Notes under the pieces: generated by a model
Told to the model about the DNA's origin: nothing
The model's input: only the letters and a program-made list of their open reading frames with translations
The model's database searches: none
DNA from: BRH-c32 sp041674625
Lineage (GTDB): Bacteria > Bacteroidota > Ignavibacteria > Ignavibacteriales > Melioribacteraceae
Direction of reading: 5' to 3'
Length of the DNA: 64,000 nt
Assembly (NCBI GenBank): GCA_041674625.1
Contig: JBAYVI010000001.1
Location: forward strand, 1-64,000
Translations under genes and position numbers: made by a program
In this document: one piece after another, positions 30,046 to 39,145 of the stretch
Position numbering within the stretch: the first letter of the stretch is position 1
Layout of the letters: the number at the start of each line of letters is the position of its first letter

Positions 30046-31050
30046 ATGAAAAATACAAAGGATGGGTTACACATAAACTGTAAAGATTGTTGTTGTAAAA
30101 TATCGAGAGATAAAAGAAAGGAATATAGGAATAATTTAATTATAAGAGATCTTAAAGAAAATAAAAAATGTAGGATATGTGGAATAATAAAAGATATTGC
30201 GGAATTTCATAAAAACAAATCGTCGTTTGATGGTCGTGCATATATTTGTTCAGATTGCGCTTGTAACGAGAGTAAAAGATATAGAGGTATGTATAAAGAA
30301 ATTAATGAGATAGGGAATATCTGCCATGATGTGAAAAGATGTAGCCATTGTAAGGAAGAAAAAGAGATAGAAAATTTTAATTCAGATATTTCAAGTTTTG
30401 GAGGATTTGACAAATATTGTAAAGAATGTCGTTCTATCATGAATAAAGAATATTCTGAGAAAAATAAAGATAGGATTTCTGAATTTAGGAAAATAAATTA
30501 TATAAAAAATAGAGATTTAATTTTAGATAGACAGAGAAAATCTATGGAGGATATTGCGACATTTGCTAGATTTGGGCATAGATTGACTTCTGAAGAAGAG
30601 GCAATAGAAGGGGAAAATGGGGCTTTGTTGATTAAATGTACACATTGTAAAAAATATCATGTACAGAAAAACAAAGTAGTCCTGAATAGAATTGCTGCAT
30701 TAAATACCCCAGGCGGTAGCGAATCGAGGATTTATTGTTCTGACCAATGTAAACAAGATTGCGACATTTATTGGGCAAAGCTAATCCCCAAATCGCTTAG
30801 GAATATTGCAAGCAAATCTCGCTGTAACCAGAATAGAGTAAGAGAAATTTTACTAGATATTCAATTTGACGAAATGGGATGTAACTGGTGCGACAAATGC
30901 GGTGATATATTTGGACCAGAAGATTTATTCTTCCACCACAATATCCCGATTGGTGATGACCCAACAGAATACGATAACGCAGCTCATTATATGCTTGTTT
31001 GTAAAGATCATCACGAACATAAAGGTTGTCTTGGAAATAAATATGAATAA
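30046..31050 (+). CDS. HNH endonuclease, 5' end frameshifted
   Basis: The protein has repeated CxxC pairs (CKDC, CRICG, CSDC, CSHCK, CKECR, CTHCK) and a C-terminal HNH (CDKCGDIFGPEDLFFHHNIP...VCKDHHEHKGC). An ATG with GGAGGTATTT lies at 29983 but its frame stops after 21 codons. The upstream part of the long frame encodes KTKICKECKTEKNSSEFYNM, so one A missing from the A6 tract at 29986-29991 explains the break. Translation may use the ATG at 30046, or frame slippage. It lies between portal and later head genes, as homing endonucleases often do. Confidence 0.75.
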   Translation: MKNTKDGLHINCKDCCCKISRDKRKEYRNNLIIRDLKENKKCRICGIIKDIAEFHKNKSSFDGRAYICSDCACNESKRYRGMYKEINEIGNICHDVKRCSHCKEEKEIENFNSDISSFGGFDKYCKECRSIMNKEYSEKNKDRISEFRKINYIKNRDLILDRQRKSMEDIATFARFGHRLTSEEEAIEGENGALLIKCTHCKKYHVQKNKVVLNRIAALNTPGGSESRIYCSDQCKQDCDIYWAKLIPKSLRNIASKSRCNQNRVREILLDIQFDEMGCNWCDKCGDIFGPEDLFFHHNIPIGDDPTEYDNAAHYMLVCKDHHEHKGCLGNKYE

Positions 31051-31137
31051 TTCTCTACCACTAGAGAATCTATAAAGGCAACTCTGAGCCAGTCTGACGA
31101 ATCAGAGATTCTTTTAATCAAAACGGGAGAAGAAACT

Positions 31138-32370
31138 TTGCAAGAAAATCAACCAAACGATTTAGAACTTACAATCCAAACTTACCTTGACTTAGGTAAA
31201 AATGCAAGAGCTACAGCTAAAGCATTAAACCTTCCAAGAAGTACAGTCCGCAATCGTTTGAAGAAAGCAAAAAATAATCCTAAATATAAAGCATTATTAA
31301 ACATATCAGAAGATTTTAAAGTAACAGATACAAATATTTTAAATCAACAAATCCAAGAATTAAGAAGGCAGTTAAATTCTGCTCAAAAGAGTACTTTATT
31401 CACAGAACAGATTAAGAAATTTGTACTTAAATTAAAAGATTCAGACCCTATTTATCCTGAGTGGTTGGATAATTGCTTTGGTATTAAAAAAGACGATATA
31501 ATTGGTGTTCCTACTTTAATACTAAGCGATTGGCATTACGGGGAGGTAGTAGATCCAAATCAGATATTCGGCGTAAATGAATACAATATGGAGATTGCAA
31601 AGGAAAGGTCAAAAATTGTAGTTGATAAATGTATTGACCTTGCTTTTAATCATATCGCTAATCCAAAATATCCTGGAATTATTGTGGCATTGCTTGGAGA
31701 TATGACTACTGGACTTATCCATGATGAATTAAAAATTACTGGCGAAAAGGAAGTTCTCCAAGTTACATTAGAACTTCTTGGGGTAATGATTGAAGCTATT
31801 AATAAATTAGCAGATGCTTTCGGAAAGGTATTCTTGCCTTGTGTTGCTGGTAATCATGGAAGACTGACTCTCAAGCCAAGGGCAAAGGGTTATGCATACG
31901 ACTCCACCGATTGGCTATTATTTCAACTACTTGCGAAGTTCTTTGAAAATGATAAACGAGTAAAGTTTTTAATTTCGGATGGTGAAGATGCACAATATAA
32001 AGTTTACGATTTTACTTATAGGATTTCACACGGATCGCAGTTTAAAACGGGAGATGCAATCATAGGCAGCGCGGGAAGTATTATCAGAGGAGATATTCGG
32101 AAGCGTTCTTCTGCTCGTTCAATGGATGCGGAATATGATGTGCTGTTAATAGGCCATTTTCACCAATCAATGACAATTGCCCAAAGGTGTATTTGTAATG
32201 GATCGTTGGTTGGTTATAGTGAATATGCTGCTAAATGCAACTTTCCGTTTGAACCACCTACACAAAATTTCTTTATTACCCATCCAATTCATGGGGTGAC
32301 ATTTAACTTACCAATTAGAATAGAGAACAAGGTACAAGAAAAGAAAGAATGGGTTTCCTGGGAGGAATAA
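31138..32370 (+). CDS. HTH-metallophosphatase
   Basis: The start is TTG at 31138 (GGGAGAAGAAACT). Of 410 residues, 1-45 hold a resolvase-like helix-turn-helix (KNARATAKALNLPRSTVRNRL); 110-400 are a calcineurin-like phosphoesterase (SDWHYGE, LLGDMTTG, AGNHGR, SHGSQFK, GHFHQ). It probably acts on DNA ends or another phosphodiester. The 87 bases before it (31051-31137) contain GGC/GCC, TCTGA/TCAGA and GAATC/GATTC pairs that could fold into a junction. Confidence 0.8.
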   Translation: MQENQPNDLELTIQTYLDLGKNARATAKALNLPRSTVRNRLKKAKNNPKYKALLNISEDFKVTDTNILNQQIQELRRQLNSAQKSTLFTEQIKKFVLKLKDSDPIYPEWLDNCFGIKKDDIIGVPTLILSDWHYGEVVDPNQIFGVNEYNMEIAKERSKIVVDKCIDLAFNHIANPKYPGIIVALLGDMTTGLIHDELKITGEKEVLQVTLELLGVMIEAINKLADAFGKVFLPCVAGNHGRLTLKPRAKGYAYDSTDWLLFQLLAKFFENDKRVKFLISDGEDAQYKVYDFTYRISHGSQFKTGDAIIGSAGSIIRGDIRKRSSARSMDAEYDVLLIGHFHQSMTIAQRCICNGSLVGYSEYAAKCNFPFEPPTQNFFITHPIHGVTFNLPIRIENKVQEKKEWVSWEE

Positions 32371-32371
32371 A

Positions 32372-32551
32372 ATGAGAGCTTGTAATTGTACACTACCTTA
32401 TATAAATCCAGATGCTTGTAGTAATTGTCAAAACAGATCTACATTTGATGAGTATAAATTTTTAAATGATTTTATAGAGCAGCAAGAGCCATTACCACCC
32501 GAATTTCAGAAAGTACTGGATGACAACTTTTGGGAATTACTAGAAGAATGA
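32372..32551 (+). CDS. Small Cys-rich phage protein
   Basis: A 59-codon frame at an ATG at 32372 (GGAGGAATAAA). CNCTLPYINPDACSNCQN (4-21) is a compact four-Cys site seen in small head-region phage proteins. The tail is acidic and helical. Confidence 0.65.
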   Translation: MRACNCTLPYINPDACSNCQNRSTFDEYKFLNDFIEQQEPLPPEFQKVLDDNFWELLEE

Positions 32552-32658
32552 ACGCCATAAAATATTATATACTAAAATACCACCATTATATCTTTAATGA
32601 ATACCTACAAGTTCTAGGATTCGTAATATTTTTCAAGGTTAAAAACATATGGCTTTAA
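32548..32658 (+). CDS. Small membrane-like peptide
   Basis: A 36-codon frame overlaps the stop of the previous gene (ATGA) and the start of the next. It is aromatic and hydrophobic (YLQVLGFVIFFKVKNIW). It might be only a translational link. Confidence 0.4.
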   Translation: MNAIKYYILKYHHYIFNEYLQVLGFVIFFKVKNIWL

Positions 32659-32888
32659 TTTATCATTTAGTCCGTATAAAGCAGAATACACATGGACAAT
32701 TAGAACCTGTAAATAGAGATTATTGCCCTTTATATAAGGATAAAAACGAAATATCAGTATGTCAAGATGGAGATAATTATTGTGTAGGTATTGAACAAGG
32801 AAATGTTATAAAACAACTAGACAGTATTACATATTTAATTCAATGTAATTATTTTAATACAAAAAGAAGTAAAGCAATAGATAAATAA
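32649..32888 (+). CDS. Hypothetical protein (79 residues)
   Basis: Starts at an ATG at 32649 inside the end of the preceding frame. It has three or four Cys (RDYCPLY, VCQDGDNYCVG, QCNYF) that may bind metal. It lies just before the protease gene. Confidence 0.55.
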   Translation: MALIYHLVRIKQNTHGQLEPVNRDYCPLYKDKNEISVCQDGDNYCVGIEQGNVIKQLDSITYLIQCNYFNTKRSKAIDK

Positions 32889-32903
32889 GATAGGAGGAAT
32901 ATA

Positions 32904-35552
32904 ATGACTGTAAATAAAGCATTTGCGTATATTAAAAAAGATGATTCTTTGGATTCTGAGCGTAGTATTATTTGCTATGCTTCTACTAATAGCGTTGATC
33001 GTCATGGAGATATGATCTTGCCTACGGCATGGTCCGAAAAAGGCATGAAGAATTACCGTAAGAATCCGGTAATTTTGCTTAATCATGACTACCATAATAC
33101 ATTGCCTGTTGGTAAATCTTTATGGCAGAAGACTGATGATAAAGGGTTAAAATTTAAAATCCAGTTTGCCGATACGGATCTAGGAAGGGAATTATATTAC
33201 CTATATTCTGGTGGCTATATGTCAAGCTTCAGCGTGGGTTTTCGTCCAGTGAAAACGTATGATAATGAAGATACTAAAAAATATAAGGATGAAGATGGTA
33301 ATATTCCCCATACAGTTTATGAAGAATGTGAACTATTAGAATTATCAGCCGTAAATTTGCCTGCAAATGCCGATGCTAACATGATTAGAACCGTAAAAGG
33401 GTTAGTAGAACAAGAAAAAGGTGGGTTTGTAAAATCTAAAGAATTGATTGATTTTATTGGCGGTATCAAGAGTTCAAAAGAATATATTGAATTAATTTCT
33501 GAGGACGAAGCAAAAGAAGCTCCACAAGAAAAAGCGAAAATTGTAGGGCATATCGATTTAGATTTTGACAATAAATATGTGAATGAAGATGAAATGATGA
33601 TTATTCCACTTAAAAAGAAATATGAAGATTGTGAAAATAAATGCGATAGTTGTAAAGATTGTAATAACGAAGAATTAACTGGAATTGTTGAAGAACCCGT
33701 TGAAGAAAAGTCACAAGATGATACTGATATCCAAGAGAAGGCTGAAGAGAAAGCAAAGAAACCATGTAAGAAAGAAGACGGCTGTGATGGTGAGTGCATT
33801 GGCGATGAATGTGATGAGTATGATTCATGTGATGAAGAAATGAAGAAACAATTCGTTGAGGTTTCTATTAATAAAGAAGTTATAGAGGAGATTACCGAAG
33901 AAAAACAAATTGAAGAAGTTGTTGAAACGGAAATCAAATCAGAATTGGATGAAATTATTGAAGATTCAATTAAAGAATTAGAAGAGGAAAATATAGAAAT
34001 AAAAGACACTTCTTACATTCAAAAAACGATTGATTTGTTTAATTCTTTAAATATTAAAAATATTACTCCAGAAATGAAAGAACAAATCAAAAAACAATAC
34101 GGAGAAGAGTTTGATATTTCAAGTGTAAAAGTAGAACCATATGGTTTTGAATATAAAATTTTCTGTAAGTTCCTTGGTTGTAAAGTAAAAGAAATTTTTA
34201 CTAATGACTTTTTTATTCCTACTGTAGAAAGAGGGAATTACCTTTCTGCCATTAAGACTGTGTTAAAAGATGCAACTCTCCTTGATCAAAGGGCATTTAC
34301 TCAAAATGGTTGCGAAGTTCCGCTTAAATATAGCACTATTAAATTAAATTCAAAAAGATCAGATGAATTTTTAATTACCGGGACTCAATTTTATAAATCC
34401 ACTGATGGTGAATCATTCATCCTTCAATTCTACCCTGTCTGGGGAGGAATGATAGCAGATATCTATTGTTCAAAAGACAAAAATAAAATAGCAAAATCAT
34501 TATTTGTTGATTCTGTTAAGTGGGTAGAAAAAAATAATTTTCTTAGAGGTGAAAAATTTTCCGTTAGCGGTGAATTTTTAGAAAGAAAATTATTTGAATG
34601 GGATGATGTAATTTATTCAAGTGATAAAGATAAAGAGACTATCAAGAAGAATGTTGAGAAGTTGTCAGAAACCTCTCCTAGTCGGGGGATGATGCTTGTT
34701 GGCCCTCCAGGAAACGGCAAAACTACCCTCGGCAAAGTTATGATGAATAAAATGGATTCAACATTTATTTGGGCTAGTTCAAAAGATTTTGAATGGGGTG
34801 CGGATTATACATTAGGTATTGGCTTTGAGATGGCTAGAAAATTAGCCCCCGCTGTATTTTTTATTGAGGATATTGATGGTTGGTTAAATGCTTATACTGT
34901 TGATCTTCTCAAGACAGAAATGGATGGTATTAGAGACAATAAAGGCGTTCTTACTATCTTAACAAGTAATTTCCCCGAAAATATGCCAGATGCATTGATT
35001 GATCGCCCAGGCAGATTCCATCATATTATAAATTTTTCTTTACCAAATAAAGAAAATAGAATAAAATTATTAAAGTTTTTTACTGAAAATGCCGATAAGG
35101 AAAGTATAGAAAAATTTGCAGATATGACAGAAGGATATAGTGGTTCACATCTAAGAGAATTAGTAGATTTTGCAAAAATGATTTCCGAAGATGAAGAAAT
35201 TTCAATAGACGAAGCATTAATGAAATCGTTTGAACAAATGAAAGAGCAAAGACAATTAATCCATGATATTAAAAATGAACCGAAGAAGAAAGAATTTATT
35301 GATATCGAAACTGTAGAAGTTAAAGATTCTAGTATTGATTTTGAAATTAAAAATACTGAAGAGGAAACGGTAATTAAAGAAACGATTGATTTTGAGATTA
35401 AAGAAACTAAACAAAGTGTAGATTTTAATATTACTAAAGAAGAGGCTCAAGAGATAATTAAAAATTCAATTATTAATGTAGCACAAGAAATGCAATCGAT
35501 TGAAGACTTAGTTGATGAAAGAATTAAAAGAGCAAAGGGTATTATTTTTTAA
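32904..35552 (+). CDS. Prohead protease fused to AAA+ ATPase
   Basis: The 882-residue protein starts at an ATG at 32904 (TAGGAGGAATATA). Residues 1-160 are an HK97-type (S78) prohead protease: VDRHGDMILPTAW, NPVILLNHDYHNTLPVG (catalytic His region), GYMSSFSVGFRP (catalytic Ser) and LELSAVNLPAN. Residues about 230-310 are a Cys-rich acidic linker. Residues about 370-800 hold a domain plus AAA+ ATPase: Walker A GPPGNGKT (about 600), Walker B VFFIEDID (about 650), LTSN and RPGRFH. The last 80 residues are acidic helices with SIDFEIKN-type repeats, scaffold-like. Protease plus ATPase in one chain is unusual. Confidence 0.85.
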   Translation: MTVNKAFAYIKKDDSLDSERSIICYASTNSVDRHGDMILPTAWSEKGMKNYRKNPVILLNHDYHNTLPVGKSLWQKTDDKGLKFKIQFADTDLGRELYYLYSGGYMSSFSVGFRPVKTYDNEDTKKYKDEDGNIPHTVYEECELLELSAVNLPANADANMIRTVKGLVEQEKGGFVKSKELIDFIGGIKSSKEYIELISEDEAKEAPQEKAKIVGHIDLDFDNKYVNEDEMMIIPLKKKYEDCENKCDSCKDCNNEELTGIVEEPVEEKSQDDTDIQEKAEEKAKKPCKKEDGCDGECIGDECDEYDSCDEEMKKQFVEVSINKEVIEEITEEKQIEEVVETEIKSELDEIIEDSIKELEEENIEIKDTSYIQKTIDLFNSLNIKNITPEMKEQIKKQYGEEFDISSVKVEPYGFEYKIFCKFLGCKVKEIFTNDFFIPTVERGNYLSAIKTVLKDATLLDQRAFTQNGCEVPLKYSTIKLNSKRSDEFLITGTQFYKSTDGESFILQFYPVWGGMIADIYCSKDKNKIAKSLFVDSVKWVEKNNFLRGEKFSVSGEFLERKLFEWDDVIYSSDKDKETIKKNVEKLSETSPSRGMMLVGPPGNGKTTLGKVMMNKMDSTFIWASSKDFEWGADYTLGIGFEMARKLAPAVFFIEDIDGWLNAYTVDLLKTEMDGIRDNKGVLTILTSNFPENMPDALIDRPGRFHHIINFSLPNKENRIKLLKFFTENADKESIEKFADMTEGYSGSHLRELVDFAKMISEDEEISIDEALMKSFEQMKEQRQLIHDIKNEPKKKEFIDIETVEVKDSSIDFEIKNTEEETVIKETIDFEIKETKQSVDFNITKEEAQEIIKNSIINVAQEMQSIEDLVDERIKRAKGIIF
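35071..35098 (+). promoter_or_regulatory. Sigma-28 promoter inside the protease gene
   Basis: TAAAGTTT, 12 bases, GCCGATAA, both perfect, inside codons for LKFFTENADK of the ATPase domain. It should feed the gene at 35562 and the capsid gene. Confidence 0.75.
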
Positions 35553-35561
35553 AGGATATTT

Positions 35562-35837
35562 ATGAATAAATATTATGGTCGTAGATGTATGGGACATTAT
35601 GTAAAATGTGATGATATTCCTAGTTTATTCAAACCAACAACTGTTGGTCGTTCAATTAAAATAGTACATGGCATTCCTGATGATTCGCAATTGATTGATC
35701 TAGTAATTCAAGATGGATATGATGGGAAAGAGTGCATGTTTGTGTTTGAAAGTGAAGAATTCGACGTATTTGAATATGGGGCAAAATCACTTCCTGGTAT
35801 TTCGGTTAGATATAGTTATTATACAATTAAAGAGTGA
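35562..35837 (+). CDS. Hypothetical protein (91 residues)
   Basis: Starts at an ATG at 35562 (AAAGGATATTT). It has beta-rich, acidic content (GRSIKIVHGIPDDSQLIDLVIQ). It lies between protease and capsid genes. No function is known. Confidence 0.6.
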   Translation: MNKYYGRRCMGHYVKCDDIPSLFKPTTVGRSIKIVHGIPDDSQLIDLVIQDGYDGKECMFVFESEEFDVFEYGAKSLPGISVRYSYYTIKE

Positions 35838-35867
35838 TTTTTTAAATAAAACATAAATTATGGTTAT

Positions 35868-35908
35868 ACATCCTCAGTATAAAATATACCAAAAATCACT
35901 AAGGATGT
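35868..35908 (+). promoter_or_regulatory. Hairpin in the capsid mRNA leader
   Basis: ACATCCT (35868-35874) pairs with AGGATGT (35902-35908), with two more pairs (AG/CT) after a mismatch. It lies 70 bases upstream of the capsid start and could stabilise or punctuate the mRNA. Confidence 0.4.
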
Positions 35909-35979
35909 CAAGAAAATTGCTGGAGATACTTTAGAGGTATTAGGCGATTATTAAAATAAAATATTTGGAGGAATTAAAT

Positions 35980-37227
35980 ATGGAAAAAAGTGAATTTGAA
36001 GCACTTGTAAAGGACACTACTACTGAAGCCGTTAAGGGTATTATGGATGCTAATAACGAGAAGCTTGCGGACGTTATTGATGCTAAGATCAAGGAAGCGG
36101 TAGTTGATGTAGAGAAGCGGATTGTGGTAGGGAAGGAAGAAATGGAAAAGGATAAGAAAGCTGGGTTTAAATCATTTACTCATTTTTGTGTAGACATCGC
36201 AAAGGCCTCTGCGTCTGGTTTTCGTAAAGTAAGTTCTGAACTCGAGAAATGGGAAACTCATTGCACTAAAGCTGCTGGGTCTCCTTCTCAGAATGTTTCT
36301 GATGGTGAAGCTGGTGGTTATCTTGTTCCTGAAGAGTTTCGTCAGAACCTCCTAGTTGCGACTAGAGAAAAAAATGAGTTCATGTCCCGTTGTACTCAGA
36401 TTCCCATGCAGAGTAATGTAGTTAAAATCCCCTATGTAAATGGCTTCGATAAATCAGGGAATCTTGTATATGGTAATGTAGCTTGGCAGTGGACCCAAGA
36501 AGAAGAAGATTTCACCGCTAAAAACGTGAAGTTCGGTTATATTAACCTTGCTCTTCATAAGGTAACTGGTATGGCTTACGTTTCTGATGAGATTCTTCGG
36601 TTCTCTCCTATGAGTATGGAGAACATCCTTCAAGAAGGATTTATTGATGGATTTAATTATGAAATGAACCGGGTTATTCTTAAAGGAACAGGAGCTGGCC
36701 AACCGCAGGGCATTCTTTCGGCCCCTGCAACTATTAGTATTGCTGCCGAATCTGGGCAAACGTCCACTCAGATTCTTTGGGAAAACGTGATTAAGATGTA
36801 CGCTCGTTGTATCAATCCCGCAAATGCAATTTGGATTGCTAATCCAAATACCCTTCCTCAATTAGCTTCTATGAGCCTTGCTATAGGAACAGGCGGAATT
36901 CCTGTATTTATGCCTGCTGGGGGAGCTGCCGGTCAGCCTTATGCAACTCTATTTGGTCTTCCCCTTGTATTTAGCCATCATGCTAAGTCTTTGGGTACTG
37001 CTGGAGATTTAGTCCTTGCTGATATGAAACAGTATCTCTTGGGTATGCTTGCTGGCGATGAAGGTATGAGATTTGATACTTCTATGCATATTAAATTTGA
37101 AACGGACCAGCAGGCTTTCCGTTTTGCGTTCTATGTGGCCGGACAGAGTTGGATGCCAACATACCTTACTCCTCCTGAAGCTACGTCTGACACTCTTTCT
37201 CCGTTTATTATGATTGCCACTCGGTAA
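35980..37227 (+). CDS. Major capsid protein (HK97 fold)
   Basis: The start is the ATG at 35980 with TTGGAGGAATTAAAT. The 415-residue protein has an N-terminal helical delta-like region (about 1-105) that the protease should remove, then the HK97 core: GGYLVPEEFRQNLL, IPMQSNVVKIPYVNG, MAYVSDEIL, GTGAGQPQGIL, IWIANPNTLPQL, FGLPLVFS and the C-terminal FRFAFYVAGQ. The codon use is less AT-rich than neighbours, as expected of a highly expressed gene. Confidence 0.92.
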   Translation: MEKSEFEALVKDTTTEAVKGIMDANNEKLADVIDAKIKEAVVDVEKRIVVGKEEMEKDKKAGFKSFTHFCVDIAKASASGFRKVSSELEKWETHCTKAAGSPSQNVSDGEAGGYLVPEEFRQNLLVATREKNEFMSRCTQIPMQSNVVKIPYVNGFDKSGNLVYGNVAWQWTQEEEDFTAKNVKFGYINLALHKVTGMAYVSDEILRFSPMSMENILQEGFIDGFNYEMNRVILKGTGAGQPQGILSAPATISIAAESGQTSTQILWENVIKMYARCINPANAIWIANPNTLPQLASMSLAIGTGGIPVFMPAGGAAGQPYATLFGLPLVFSHHAKSLGTAGDLVLADMKQYLLGMLAGDEGMRFDTSMHIKFETDQQAFRFAFYVAGQSWMPTYLTPPEATSDTLSPFIMIATR

Positions 37228-37268
37228 TTGATTTATTTGATAAATGATTATAATATAATGCTATGTGT

Positions 37269-37324
37269 TTTGGGATAGGACGGCCATCCGACAAGTTGAG
37301 AATTCTCCCGCTCAATTTCCCAAA
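37269..37324 (+). ncRNA. Three-way-junction RNA element 2
   Basis: P1 TTTGGGA/TCCCAAA; P2 GGA-CGGCCA-TCC; joiner GACAAG; P3 TTGAG...CTCAA; then TT. It shares GGGATAGGACGGCCATCCGA with element 4. It lies 41 bases after the capsid stop and before an HNH gene. Confidence 0.65.
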
Positions 37325-37358
37325 TTTAAAATTTACGGGAACATATGGGGATATGTAA

Positions 37359-38456
37359 ATGGCAAGAAAAGCAAATAAAGTAGAAGTAAAATGTGAAACG
37401 TGTGGCATCCAAAAGATTATCACTGAAAGAGCATATAACGACAATAAAACAAAGAGGTTTTATTGTAATTCTGAATGTAGAAGTAAAGATAGATTTAAAC
37501 AAATAGATGTTAGTTGTCCTAATTGTGGGAAAGAATTTTGGGTTCCAGAATCGCAATTTAATCGGACAAAATCTAAAAAGTTTTATTGTAGTGTAAAATG
37601 TAGGAGTGAACATTCTAATATTTTATCTATTTGCTCCGGTTGCGGAAAAGAGTTTATAAAGAAATCTTATGACAAAGGCGGTCTATTTTGCAGTAATGAA
37701 TGTTACTTTAAAAGCATAAGAAACAGGGTTAAAACAAATTGCGCTTTTTGTGGGAAAGAAATAGAAAAATCTAGACATCAATTTGATACTCAAGATAATT
37801 GTTTTTGCTCAAGGGAGTGTTTGTTTAGCTGGCAACGTGAAAATTGGCAAGGAGAGAGCCATCCTAATTATTCCCAAATTGAAATATCTTGTGGTTTTTG
37901 TGGTAAACAGATATCGAGAAATAAATGGCAGGTAGAGAATAGAAAATATCTCTTTTGTGATTCTTCTTGTCTTCACGATTTTATGAAAAGTGACAAGTCA
38001 TGGGGAAGAAAAGATAAACATTTAGTACCGTGTTCGAATTGTGGCAAAGAATTACTGGTTTCACCTGCTGAAGTGGATCGATATTGTAAACATTTTTGTG
38101 ATTCTTCTTGTAAGAGTGAATTTAATGTCGGAGAGAATAATCCTAACTGGAGAGGTGGATTATCATTCCAAGATTATGGGATGGAATTCAATGAAACACT
38201 AAAAGGGGTTGTTAGAAACAGGGATAATAGGACTTGTCAGTTATGTGGAGAGGTGGAAACGGATAGAAAGCATGACTGTCACCACATTGATTATTGCAAG
38301 GAAAATAATGTAGAAGAAAATCTTATTTCTTTATGTAGAGCGAATGGATGCCACTCAAAAACAAATGGGAATAGGAAGTATTGGGAAAAATATTTTAAGG
38401 AATTAATAGAACAAAAGTATAATAATCTTTTGGATGCTGCACGTTCAACAACATAA
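37359..38456 (+). CDS. HNH endonuclease with six-finger zinc array
   Basis: The 365-residue protein starts at an ATG at 37359 (GGGGATATGTAA). Six tandem units of the form CxxC-x(14-22)-C-x3-C span about residues 6-270. An HNH domain follows (CQLCGEVETDRKHDCHHIDYCK...LISLCRANGCHSK). The array likely reads DNA and the HNH cuts it. It sits between capsid and the next head gene. Confidence 0.85.
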   Translation: MARKANKVEVKCETCGIQKIITERAYNDNKTKRFYCNSECRSKDRFKQIDVSCPNCGKEFWVPESQFNRTKSKKFYCSVKCRSEHSNILSICSGCGKEFIKKSYDKGGLFCSNECYFKSIRNRVKTNCAFCGKEIEKSRHQFDTQDNCFCSRECLFSWQRENWQGESHPNYSQIEISCGFCGKQISRNKWQVENRKYLFCDSSCLHDFMKSDKSWGRKDKHLVPCSNCGKELLVSPAEVDRYCKHFCDSSCKSEFNVGENNPNWRGGLSFQDYGMEFNETLKGVVRNRDNRTCQLCGEVETDRKHDCHHIDYCKENNVEENLISLCRANGCHSKTNGNRKYWEKYFKELIEQKYNNLLDAARSTT

Positions 38457-38485
38457 AACGTATAAAAATTTAGGAGGAATAAATT

Positions 38486-38971
38486 ATGAGTGGAAGACTT
38501 TTTCAAGAAGTTCATGTAGTAAATGCTATGCCTGCCGCTAATCAGGCGGCTTATGAAGATATTTTTAATGGTAGCCCAAGTACTGATATCGTTAACCTTG
38601 GTAAATATGAAAAATGTCTTTGGATTCTTCAGAAAGCTGCTGGTGCAACTGGTAGCGCTGTAATCACAGTTGGTTCTTGCGATACTGTTGTCCCAGGTAC
38701 TGCTACCGCAGTTGCCTTCAATTATTGGACTTGTACAAGTGGTGATACTTGGTCTGATATGCAGACCGCGACTTCCGCAGGTTTTACAACCACTGTAGGG
38801 ACTGACCAAGCATATGCGATTGAAATTAATAGTTCTGAACTTTATAGCACCGATAAGTATGCTAGAATGACCATGACAGAATCCGTTAACGATCCTGTAG
38901 ACGGTACTGTAGTCTGTATTATGGGTGGTGGTCGTTCTGTTCACGAAGTTTCTGACACCGCAATCGTTTAA
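38486..38971 (+). CDS. Probable capsid decoration or head protein
   Basis: The 161-residue protein starts at an ATG at 38486 (TTAGGAGGAATAAATT) and is rich in Ala, Thr and Val with beta-sheet character (GSAVITVGSCDTVVPGTATA). Its place after the capsid gene, strong ribosome site and codon use suggest an abundant virion protein. No family is recognised. Confidence 0.55.
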   Translation: MSGRLFQEVHVVNAMPAANQAAYEDIFNGSPSTDIVNLGKYEKCLWILQKAAGATGSAVITVGSCDTVVPGTATAVAFNYWTCTSGDTWSDMQTATSAGFTTTVGTDQAYAIEINSSELYSTDKYARMTMTESVNDPVDGTVVCIMGGGRSVHEVSDTAIV

Positions 38972-38998
38972 ACATAGCGGTAACCAGTAATAATCAAC

Positions 38999-39041
38999 AC
39001 CCACTTACCTCTGATTATTTTAAATTGAGAGGTAAGTGGGT
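38999..39041 (+). terminator. 14-bp hairpin after head gene
   Basis: ACCCACTTACCTCT pairs fully with AGAGGTAAGTGGGT around a 15-base loop. It lies 28 bases after the head gene and seven bases before a tRNA. It may reduce read-through or mark an mRNA end for tRNA processing. Confidence 0.6.
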
Positions 39042-39048
39042 TAATTGT

Positions 39049-39123
39049 AGCGGGTTGGAGAAGTAGGAACTCGTCAGGCTCATATCCTGAAGATCATAGG
39101 TGCAAATCCTATACCCGCTACCA
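39049..39123 (+). tRNA. tRNA-Met(CAU), initiator-derived
   Basis: A complete cloverleaf: acceptor AGCGGGT/ACCCGCT, D stem GAG/CTC, anticodon arm TCAGG-CTCATAT-CCTGA, T arm ATAGG-TGCAAAT-CCTAT, A73 and encoded CCA. The A11-U24 pair and the layout match bacterial initiator tRNA, but the 1-72 position is paired (A-U) and the anticodon stem lacks three consecutive G-C pairs. It may work as an initiator, an elongator or something else. Confidence 0.85.
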
Positions 39124-39145
39124 ATATCAATAGAGGATTTAAAAT

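Noticed and set aside
33317..34009. A 230-codon minus-strand frame very rich in Ser
   Set aside because: Antisense to the acidic linker of the protease fusion; Ser runs mirror Glu/Asp codons.
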